Shown: positions 1 through 5,091 of the stretch, piece after piece | Layout: every line of letters begins with the position of its first letter | How positions within the stretch are numbered: position 1 is the stretch's first letter | DNA from: Clostridiales bacterium | Lineage (GTDB): Bacteria; Bacillota; Clostridia; Christensenellales; CAG-138 | DNA length: 5,099 bases | Assembly (NCBI GenBank): GCA_009783775.1 | Contig: WRCT01000136.1 | Location: 1-5,099 of the forward strand | Direction: 5' to 3' | The notes under the pieces: model-generated | What the model was told of the DNA's origin: nothing | Databases searched by the model: none | The model's input: only the letters and a program-made list of their open reading frames with translations | Program-made: the position numbers and the translations under genes

Positions 1-229
1 ATACCTCCACCAGCACGCAGCGGGCGCCTTTTGCGCGCAGTGCGATCACGGCGTCCAAAATACAATAAGCGGTCGGGTCGCCCAGCGGGCTTCTGCCGAC
101 ACATTCCACGCGCGTGCCCGTAATGAGTCCCACGTCCTGCAGCCGCCTGCGCATACGGCCCGAGGCCCTGTTTTCGCATACGATGCCGGACTGGCCGCGG
201 CGTAAGCACGGCAGCTCTACTTTTGGCAT
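1..229 (-). CDS. feoA: FeoA family iron(II) transport protein (C-terminus cut by window edge)
   Basis: The reading frame starts at the ATG at 229-227 on the minus strand and stays open to the left edge, giving 76 codons. FeoA proteins are small (about 75-85 residues) SH3-like cytosolic proteins that work with the membrane GTPase FeoB in Fe2+ uptake, so only a few residues should be missing. The sequence shows the family pattern: RMRRRLQDVGLITGT at residues 25-39 followed by SPLGDP at 47-52, then a closing IALRAKGARCVLVEV segment. An in-frame stop lies at 256-254 and no other ATG intervenes, so the start is forced. A G-rich Shine-Dalgarno (GGGGGGA, 242-236) precedes it by about 7 bases. The gene is divergent from the Cys-rich gene at 363. 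Fusion to a downstream FeoB domain cannot be excluded because the end is not visible. Identity rests on motif recognition, not a search. Confidence 0.85.
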   Translation of the reverse strand, partial: MPKVELPCLRRGQSGIVCENRASGRMRRRLQDVGLITGTRVECVGRSPLGDPTAYCILDAVIALRAKGARCVLVEV

Positions 230-290
230 TCCCTGTCCCCCCGAAAATAAATCTCATTCGCATGGTATGCCCCTTGCCTTTTCTCTGTTA

Positions 291-318
291 CTGACAAAAT
301 GCGCACAGTCTGCATAAT
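291..318 (+). promoter_or_regulatory. Sigma-A-like promoter for the Cys-rich gene
   Basis: The -35 box CTGACA (291-296) and the -10 box CATAAT (313-318) each match the sigma-A consensus at five of six positions and are 16 bases apart. Transcription would begin near 325, leaving a leader of about 20-40 bases before either candidate start codon. A second TATAGT at 320-325 has no matching -35. This is the only convincing promoter upstream of the rightward genes, so it may also drive the ATPase at 847. Confidence 0.5.
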
Positions 319-362
319 TTATAGTAAACCAATGAGGTAATGAAATGTATAGGAGAATCATA

Positions 363-791
363 ATGAGACAAGAGAATTGTGGTTGCAGACAGGAAATCTG
401 CTGCTGTAAAGATAGAGAGTGCCTAGAGCCCAACCCGTGCTGTGAAAACCATGACGGCTGTCGGGACGATGAGACGCTTCAGATCCGCGTCGGGATTTTA
501 GAGGTCAAAGAGGGCCTGAAGGATATTTGTGACGACAGGGACCGCGACGGCGGATTTAAGATCCTTTGCGGCGTGGCTAAAATGCAGGAAGGGCTGCGCT
601 GCGTCACGAAAAACAGGCGGAGCAACGCGCAAAGGGCGGTCGATTGCCTGCTGGCGGGGCTCTCTGAGATTTGCCTGGGCGCGGCGGATATTTTAGAATG
701 CCGCAGGGACAAAGGCATCTGCGAGGTTTTCAAGGGGATCCAGCGCTGTGAGGCGGGCTTGCTTGAACTCTGTCCCAAGCCGTGTAACTAA
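363..791 (+). CDS. Cysteine-rich protein of unknown family with four GL-motif repeats
   Basis: The protein is 142 residues from the ATG at 363. That start has AGGAG (351-355) seven bases upstream. An in-frame ATG at 345 with GAGGT (334-338) would add six residues (MYRRII), but the stronger ribosome site lies inside that extension, so I prefer 363. The protein has 19 cysteines. Nine are in the first 33 residues, including CCC and CC runs (residues 13-15 and 26-27), followed by an acidic stretch. The rest is predicted helical and carries four copies of a 13-residue motif built around Gly-Leu, at about residues 44-56, 70-82, 92-104 and 125-137, three of them ending in Cys. There is no signal peptide or membrane segment. 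Tandem stops (789-791, 795-797) end it. Metal binding, disulfide cross-linking as in spore coats, or redox sensing are all possible. I do not recognise the family. It lies between feoA (divergent) and a Ca2+ pump 55 bases downstream on the same strand. Confidence 0.8.
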   Translation: MRQENCGCRQEICCCKDRECLEPNPCCENHDGCRDDETLQIRVGILEVKEGLKDICDDRDRDGGFKILCGVAKMQEGLRCVTKNRRSNAQRAVDCLLAGLSEICLGAADILECRRDKGICEVFKGIQRCEAGLLELCPKPCN

Positions 792-804
792 TATTAAAGC
801 ATAG

Positions 805-854
805 GCCCGCATATAGTTGGTATGAAAAATCTTCGGGAGACCAACCATGCGGGC
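805..854 (+). promoter_or_regulatory. Imperfect inverted repeat enclosing the ribosome site and start codon of the Ca2+ ATPase
   Basis: The outer arms GCCCGCAT (805-812) and ATGCGGGC (847-854) are perfectly complementary over 8 bp. After a small asymmetric interior loop (813-815 opposite 846), the inner arms GTTGGT (816-821) and ACCAAC (840-845) pair over a further 6 bp. The 18-base apical loop (822-839) holds the Shine-Dalgarno GGGAG (835-839), and the ATG start codon (847-849) is completely paired in the outer stem. In RNA this could restrain translation of the pump; in DNA it could be an operator. No T-tract follows, so it is not an intrinsic terminator. The pairing is seen in the sequence; function is inferred. 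Confidence 0.55.
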
Positions 855-3504
855 AACTGCCTTACCAACAGAAAAAGCGCGGGAACACTTTGCGGGCCTG
901 ACCCCCGAGCAGGTGCGGCAGCAGCGGGTGCTGTTCGGCAGCAACACGCTGACCAAACGCAAGCGCAAGAGTTTCTTGGGCAAGTTTTTGGAGAGTTTCG
1001 GCGACCCCATCATCAAGGTGCTGCTGGTCGTGCTGGGCGTGAATGTCATTGTGCTGTTTCGCACCTTTGACTGGTATGAGTCGGCGGGCATCGCGCTGGC
1101 CATACTGGTCGCAACGCTGGTGTCCACCATCTCCGAATACGGCAGTGAGTCCGCCTTTGAAAAGTTGCAGGCCGAGGCGGCGGGCATTCGCTGCAAGGTG
1201 CAGCGCAGCGCGGGCACGCTGGAACTGCCCATCGGCGAGATCGTCGCGGGCGACTTGATCCTGCTGCAGACGGGCGACAAAATCCCCGCCGACGGCACGA
1301 TCCTCTCCGGCGAGGTCGATGTGGACCAATCTACCCTAAACGGCGAGGCGAGGGAAGTCATCAAGTCCGCTGACGGCAAGGTCGGCGACGGGCTTGAAAA
1401 CGGGTGCGCGGTTTTTCGCGGCACGGTGGTCTGTGCGGGCGAGGCGGTCATGCGGGCCACTGCGGTGGGCGACAGGACCTGGTACGGCAAGCTGTCGCAC
1501 GAGATGCAGGAGGAGACCCGCAAAAGCCCGCTCAAGGCGCGGCTGGAAAAGCTGGCCGCGCGGTTGAGCGCGCTGGGTTATATCGGCGCGGCCGTGGTGG
1601 CTTGCGCCAATTTGTTCAATCATATTTTTATTCACTTCAAGTTTGATTTTCAGCTCATCGGACAGTTCTTGAGCGCGCCCGGTAATATTGTCAATCTGGC
1701 GTTGGAGACCGTGACGCTCTGCGTGATCGTGATCGTCGTCGCCGTGCCGGAGGGCTTGCCCATGATGATCACCATTGTGCTGTCCGCCAATATGCGGCGC
1801 ATGATGAAGGACCATGTGCTGGTGCGCAAGCTGGTGGGGATCGAGACGGCGGGCAGTCTGAACATACTGTTCACGGACAAGACGGGCACTCTGACGCGCG
1901 GCAAGCTGAAGGTGCACAGTTTTATCAGCGGGGACGGCAAGACGCACAAAAACCTTGGCGATTCGGACAACGCCTTGTTTCAGCTGCTGTATACAAGCAT
2001 TTGCGCGAACAACGGGGCGGTGATGTCGGGCAACGGGCCAAAGCGCCGCGCGATCGGCGGCAACGCGACGGACCGCGCACTGCTGGAGTTCGCCGACCGC
2101 AACGCGAAATTCTGCTCCGCCGTGGAAAAGCTGGAAGTGATCCCCTTTGACAGCCGCCGGAAGTTCTCCGCGACACGGATCACGGGCCCCTATCGCCTGA
2201 CGCTGGTGGCGGGCGCGCCGGAGAAGGTGTTGGCGCGCTGTGATTGGTGTTATGACGCGTCGGGTGAGCGGCGGCCCTTCTCGGCAAAGGGCGCGGTGGC
2301 CGGCGCAATGCGGCTGATGTCGCAGGATTCGGTTCGGTTTATCGCCGTGGCGACAAGCGAGCAGGCGGTGACGACGCGCGGCGCTTTTCCCGCGTTGACG
2401 CTGGTGGGGCTGGTCGGCATCCGCGACGAGGTACGGCCCGAGGCGAAGTCGGGCGTGATGGCTGTGCAGGGCGCGGGCGTGCAGATCGTGATGATCACGG
2501 GCGACAGCCCCGATACAGCCTGCGCGATCGCGCGGGAGGTGGGCATTCTTTCGTCGGCCAGGGATCTGGCGCTGACCTCAACAGATATCGCGGCTATGAA
2601 CGATGAGCAATTGAAACGAGCCCTGCCGTGTCTGCGCGTGCTGGCGCGGGCGCTGCCCTCGGATAAGAGCCGTCTGGTGCGCTTGGCGCAGGAGATGGAT
2701 CTTGTGGTGGGCATGACGGGCGACGGGGTGAACGACGCGCCCGCGCTGAAAAAGGCGGACGTGGGGTTTGCCATGGGCAGCGGCACAGAAGTGGCCAAAG
2801 AGGCGGGCGATATTGTAATCCTCAACGACAATATCCTCTCGATCGCCAAGGCGATCCTGTATGGACGCACGATTTTTCACAGTATCCGCAAGTTCACCGT
2901 GTTCCAGCTCACGGTCAATCTCTGCGCTGTGGGCCTGTCCATTATCGGGCCGGTGCTCGGTTTTGACACGCCCGTGACGGTGCTGCAAATGCTGTGGGTG
3001 AATATGGTGATGGATACATTGGCGGGCATTGCCTTTTCGGGCGAGCCGCCGCTGCCCGCGTATATGAAGGAAAAGCCGAAAAAGCGAGAGGAGAGCATTG
3101 TGATCGGACCCATGCTGGGGCAGATTCTTTACATGGGGATCTATATTATCCTGCTCTGTCTCGCCTTTTATAAGCTGCCGGGGCTGTCGGGCTTTGTGCG
3201 GCCCTCGGAGGATCCGATTTATTTTCTGACCGCTTTCTTCGCGCTGTTTATGTTCGCGGTGATCTTCAACAGCTTTAACGCGCGCACCGCGCGCAAGAAC
3301 CCGCTGGCGAACATCGGGCGCAATCCGGCCTTTGTGGTTGTAATGGTATTCGTCTGCGCCGTGCAGGTCGCTATGCTTTACTTCGGCGGCGCGCTCTTTC
3401 GCACGGCCGCGCTGACCCCGCAAGAGTTGCTCTGCTGTATCGCGCTTGCCTTTACCGTAATTCCTATGGATTGGATCAGGAAAGGGGTTTTAAGAGGGCG
3501 GTAA
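847..3504 (+). CDS. PMCA-type (P2B) calcium-transporting P-type ATPase
   Basis: This 885-residue membrane pump should export Ca2+ from the cytosol using ATP through a phospho-aspartate intermediate. It has the full P2 layout: M1-M2 (about 56-96), actuator domain, M3-M4 (about 240-313), P and N domains, and M5-M10 (about 684-876). DKTGT gives the phosphorylated D344. TGD (551-553) and TGDGVND (624-630) complete the P domain. PEGLP in M4 provides E302; M6 N719 and D723 match SERCA N796 and D800. M5 has N691 but Ala at 694 where SERCA has E771, the signature of single-site PMCA pumps. There is no C-terminal calmodulin-binding tail. Two oddities: the actuator loop reads NGEA (165-168) instead of TGES, keeping the essential Glu, and the nucleotide-site KGAPE reads AGAPE (455-459), losing the Lys. 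GGGAG (835-839) lies seven bases before the ATG, within a hairpin. The gene may be co-transcribed with the Cys-rich gene. Ca2+ is the best substrate guess; Mn2+ is possible. Confidence 0.95.
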   Translation: MRATALPTEKAREHFAGLTPEQVRQQRVLFGSNTLTKRKRKSFLGKFLESFGDPIIKVLLVVLGVNVIVLFRTFDWYESAGIALAILVATLVSTISEYGSESAFEKLQAEAAGIRCKVQRSAGTLELPIGEIVAGDLILLQTGDKIPADGTILSGEVDVDQSTLNGEAREVIKSADGKVGDGLENGCAVFRGTVVCAGEAVMRATAVGDRTWYGKLSHEMQEETRKSPLKARLEKLAARLSALGYIGAAVVACANLFNHIFIHFKFDFQLIGQFLSAPGNIVNLALETVTLCVIVIVVAVPEGLPMMITIVLSANMRRMMKDHVLVRKLVGIETAGSLNILFTDKTGTLTRGKLKVHSFISGDGKTHKNLGDSDNALFQLLYTSICANNGAVMSGNGPKRRAIGGNATDRALLEFADRNAKFCSAVEKLEVIPFDSRRKFSATRITGPYRLTLVAGAPEKVLARCDWCYDASGERRPFSAKGAVAGAMRLMSQDSVRFIAVATSEQAVTTRGAFPALTLVGLVGIRDEVRPEAKSGVMAVQGAGVQIVMITGDSPDTACAIAREVGILSSARDLALTSTDIAAMNDEQLKRALPCLRVLARALPSDKSRLVRLAQEMDLVVGMTGDGVNDAPALKKADVGFAMGSGTEVAKEAGDIVILNDNILSIAKAILYGRTIFHSIRKFTVFQLTVNLCAVGLSIIGPVLGFDTPVTVLQMLWVNMVMDTLAGIAFSGEPPLPAYMKEKPKKREESIVIGPMLGQILYMGIYIILLCLAFYKLPGLSGFVRPSEDPIYFLTAFFALFMFAVIFNSFNARTARKNPLANIGRNPAFVVVMVFVCAVQVAMLYFGGALFRTAALTPQELLCCIALAFTVIPMDWIRKGVLRGR

Positions 3505-3512
3505 AGAACCCG

Positions 3513-4727
3513 CTAGGGCAGGGTATCATAAGCCTCAATGCGATAGCCATACCATTCATCCGCCCAATCAGGGTCCCATAGATGCTCGTATTCCCTGGGG
3601 TAGTATAGGATAGTATTCTCGTTGTCGTATCCCAATTCATCATCATTCATTTTAACAATCGGCGGGCGTCCCAAAAAATATACTTCCGAAAACCACTCCA
3701 GCGCGGCGTATTCGATTGTCCTCAGCGAAGCGGGAAGAATAACCCGTTCTATAATGGTTGAGAGAAACATCTCTTCCGTTATTGTCTTAACGCCTTCCGG
3801 GATAATCAAAGTGCCGATTGCGACATCTTCAAAAGACAGCTTATTGATGTTTCTTACTGTACTTGGAATTCTCAGCTCCGATAGAATTAAGCCATGTAAT
3901 GAGCACCAGCCCGTTTGAGCTAAGCCGTGTGGTAGTATCAGCAAATTGAATTGCGAATAACAAAAGGCCCAATCCCCAAGGGACTTTACTGATTTTGGCA
4001 CAGTATACTCAGCTACTTTTTTCCCGCTCGGATAAGATATGAGTTGTTGCATATTCTTACTGAACAGCACGCCATCTACTGTACAATAGGATTTGTTTTT
4101 TGCGTCAACAATATATTCGCTTACGAAAATTTGAGCGAATGCCCATTTGCCGATAGAGGTCACATTCTCAGGTATGGAAAAACTTGATGTGATACGGCAA
4201 TTAAAAAACGCCCGTTCGCCAATAGTTTTGAGACTATCGGGCAGGCTCACTTGCTCCAACTCCATGTATCTAAACGCGCTGTTGCCTATAGTGGTTATTC
4301 CTTCTTCTACCACAATTCGGTCAAACAACCGTTCTCCGCCGCCCTCAGGGGCTGAAAACCAGTCTCCCAATTCTATCCACGGAGCAGATCTTTCATAATC
4401 CCAAATTGGAAAAAATCCCTTTCCCCATGCGCTGTAATCCCACATCGCGCCCTTGCCAGAAATGGTTAAGGTGCTTGTATAGGGATCTACTGTCCATGTA
4501 AGGTTTTTACCACACTGGCCGGAGAGGACCAAGTCCTCAGGGATATAGATGGTGGGTTCCGGGGTGAGAGGCGCAGGCGTGCCCGTTGGTCTGACCGTGG
4601 CAGAGGGGGTAGCAGTCGCCGGAGTTTTGGGTTCCTCCACCACAATATCATTTTTGCCATTGTTACCGACGCAGGCAAGGGCGCAGAGTAAGAATAAGAC
4701 AAGAATACATGAAATGATTTTCTTCAT
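3513..4727 (-). CDS. BspA-like leucine-rich-repeat surface protein, probable lipoprotein
   Basis: This 404-residue protein begins with a basic-hydrophobic signal peptide (residues 2-18). It is followed by ALAC at 16-19, an imperfect lipobox, so Cys19 may be lipidated or the peptide may be cleaved by ordinary signal peptidase. A Thr/Pro-rich spacer (about 32-60) reaches out from the envelope. Residues 72-117 contain the CGKNLTWTVD...GTLTISG-like beta module commonly placed before BspA repeats in Bacillota (here TSTLTISGKGAM). About eight LRR_5 (Treponema-type) repeats follow at 138-350, with pattern hxIPxxVxxIGxxAF. They are interrupted at 206-240 by the usual YxxxDGVLF...YPSG insertion. A TILYYPREYEHLW segment near 372-384 closes the fold, as in relatives. 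Such proteins bind host or matrix ligands, but no ligand can be named. GAGGTGG sits just upstream of the ATG. The gene is visibly more AT-rich than the pump and convergent with it by 8 bases, suggesting separate ancestry. Confidence 0.88.
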   Translation of the reverse strand: MKKIISCILVLFLLCALACVGNNGKNDIVVEEPKTPATATPSATVRPTGTPAPLTPEPTIYIPEDLVLSGQCGKNLTWTVDPYTSTLTISGKGAMWDYSAWGKGFFPIWDYERSAPWIELGDWFSAPEGGGERLFDRIVVEEGITTIGNSAFRYMELEQVSLPDSLKTIGERAFFNCRITSSFSIPENVTSIGKWAFAQIFVSEYIVDAKNKSYCTVDGVLFSKNMQQLISYPSGKKVAEYTVPKSVKSLGDWAFCYSQFNLLILPHGLAQTGWCSLHGLILSELRIPSTVRNINKLSFEDVAIGTLIIPEGVKTITEEMFLSTIIERVILPASLRTIEYAALEWFSEVYFLGRPPIVKMNDDELGYDNENTILYYPREYEHLWDPDWADEWYGYRIEAYDTLP

Positions 4728-4744
4728 AATGCCACCTCAGAAGG

Positions 4745-4773
4745 ATTATACCATTTTTGCATAAGCAAAACAA
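4745..4773 (-). promoter_or_regulatory. Promoter of the LRR protein with an internal palindrome (candidate operator)
   Basis: On the minus strand a perfect TATAAT (4750-4745) is preceded by TG plus one base, an extended -10. A weaker TTGTTT (4773-4768) lies 17 bases upstream as -35. The spacer contains the palindrome TTTTGC-four bases-GCAAAA (4755-4770 in plus coordinates), well placed for a repressor. Transcription would start around 4738, so the leader would be only about ten bases with the GAGGTGG ribosome site (4738-4732) near its 5' end. Confidence 0.6.
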
Positions 4774-4850
4774 CCGAATTAACCTGCCGGAAGTGGCCAA
4801 ACACACGGATTACGTCATTGGAACCCCTGATTAAGTACCCGTTCGCGTAG

Positions 4851-4869
4851 GGGCGATTATCAATCGCCC
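4851..4869. repeat. Hairpin 1 of the right-end array
   Basis: Perfect 8-bp stem GGGCGATT / AATCGCCC with the 3-base loop ATC. It has the same 8-3-8 design as hairpin 2, whose centre lies 48 bases to the right, and differs from it by two compensated base pairs. Confidence 0.8.
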
Positions 4870-4898
4870 GCATAACGTGCGCAAACAGGCGGTTTCGC

Positions 4899-4917
4899 GG
4901 GCGGCTAATAGCCGCCC
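4899..4917. repeat. Hairpin 2 of the right-end array
   Basis: Perfect 8-bp stem GGGCGGCT / AGCCGCCC with the 3-base loop AAT. Relative to hairpin 1, A-T and T-A pairs at stem positions 6 and 7 have become G-C and C-G, so both arms changed together. Between the two hairpins, 4879-4898 can form a weaker bulged stem (GCG plus AAAC with GTTT plus CGC). Confidence 0.8.
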
Positions 4918-4949
4918 CTACGCGGGGTTTGCGTTAATCAGTGGGCCCC

Positions 4950-4970
4950 ATTGCGGATTCAATCCGCAAT
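4950..4970. repeat. Hairpin 3 of the right-end array
   Basis: Perfect 9-bp stem ATTGCGGAT / ATCCGCAAT with loop TCA. The first and last seven bases are identical to those of hairpin 4, whose centre lies 48 bases further on. Read on the minus strand, in the frame that spells CGLDPQS in hairpin 4, it gives CGLNPQ. Confidence 0.8.
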
Positions 4971-4996
4971 CTCACACCCTCCTGCATTTGCCTATA

Positions 4997-5019
4997 GATT
5001 GCGGGTCAAGCCCGCAATC
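4997..5019. repeat. Hairpin 4 of the right-end array
   Basis: 9-bp stem GATTGCGGG / CCCGCAATC, extendable by one T-G wobble around a CAA loop. It is the paralogue of hairpin 3, with an A-T pair replaced by G-C and a neighbouring T-A by T-G. On the minus strand one frame reads DCGLDPQSI, a peptide I recall from repeat-derived hypothetical ORFs in unrelated bacteria (memory, unverified). This suggests a widely distributed palindromic repeat. Confidence 0.8.
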
Positions 5020-5022
5020 ATC

Positions 5023-5043
5023 ACCACCACTTCAAGTGGTGGT
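5023..5043. repeat. Hairpin 5 of the right-end array
   Basis: 9-bp stem ACCACCACT / AGTGGTGGT with loop TCA, the same 9-3-9 geometry as hairpin 3 but an unrelated stem sequence. Only three bases separate it from hairpin 4. A TTGACA at 5044-5049 just after it has no -10 at suitable spacing, so I do not call a promoter. Confidence 0.8.
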
Positions 5044-5051
5044 TTGACATT

Positions 5052-5066
5052 TGCCCTATAAGGGCA
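5052..5066. repeat. Hairpin 6 of the right-end array
   Basis: Perfect 6-bp stem TGCCCT / AGGGCA with loop ATA. Its centre lies 26 bases from those of hairpins 5 and 7. Confidence 0.65.
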
Positions 5067-5078
5067 CTGGTACCGGCT

Positions 5079-5091
5079 CGCCTGAAAGGCG
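5079..5091. repeat. Hairpin 7 of the right-end array
   Basis: Perfect 5-bp stem CGCCT / AGGCG with loop GAA, extendable outward by a T-G wobble and a C-G pair (5077-5093). It lies close to the right window edge, so the array may continue beyond it. Confidence 0.55.

Larger units (their letters stand above)
4821..4948. mobile_element. MITE-like element with terminal inverted repeats and possible 5-base target duplication
   Basis: The left end GAACCCCTGATTAA (4821-4834) is an imperfect inverted copy of the right end TTAATCAGTGGGCCC (4934-4948). TGATTAA matches exactly, and the outer part matches with one gap and two mismatches. CATTG occurs directly outside both ends (4816-4820 and 4949-4953), as a target-site duplication would. 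Inside lies a second, perfect 12-bp inverted repeat, CGCGTAGGGGCG (4844-4855) with CGCCCCTACGCG (4913-4924), and two hairpins. At 128 bases it has no room for a transposase. The inner CGTAGGGGCG palindromic unit resembles intergenic repeats I remember from other Clostridia genomes, unverified. The 5-base duplication could be chance. Confidence 0.45.

Noticed and set aside
114..317. Plus-strand open frame of 67 codons over feoA
   Set aside because: It lies opposite feoA, which has a clear family match; no Shine-Dalgarno precedes this frame.
805..854. Intrinsic terminator after the Cys-rich gene
   Set aside because: The stem is interrupted, the loop is large, no T-run follows, and the right arm overlaps the start of the next gene.
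822..1070. ATG at 822 with an 82-codon frame at the start of the pump gene
   Set aside because: It is in a different frame from the pump and has no ribosome site; the translation turns into Ala/Arg/Gly-rich text typical of a frame shadow.
693..1535. Long minus-strand open frame opposite the Cys-rich gene and pump
   Set aside because: It is antisense to two well-supported genes, its protein is low-complexity Ser/Thr/Pro-rich, and no ribosome site or family motif is seen; a composition shadow.
2578..3423. Long minus-strand open frame opposite the pump C-terminal half
   Set aside because: The translation is Arg/His/Gln-rich with no hydrophobic core, typical of an antisense frame of a GC-rich membrane protein gene.
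4835..5047. Stop-free plus-strand frame of about 70 codons running through hairpins 1-5
   Set aside because: There is no ATG, and the only GTG (4877) lacks a ribosome site. Hairpins 1-4 share one phase, which is typical of palindromic repeats that tolerate translation; I see no gene.
5044..5062. Promoter from TTGACA (5044-5049) and TATAAG (5057-5062)
   Set aside because: The two boxes are only seven bases apart and the TATAAG is part of hairpin 6.
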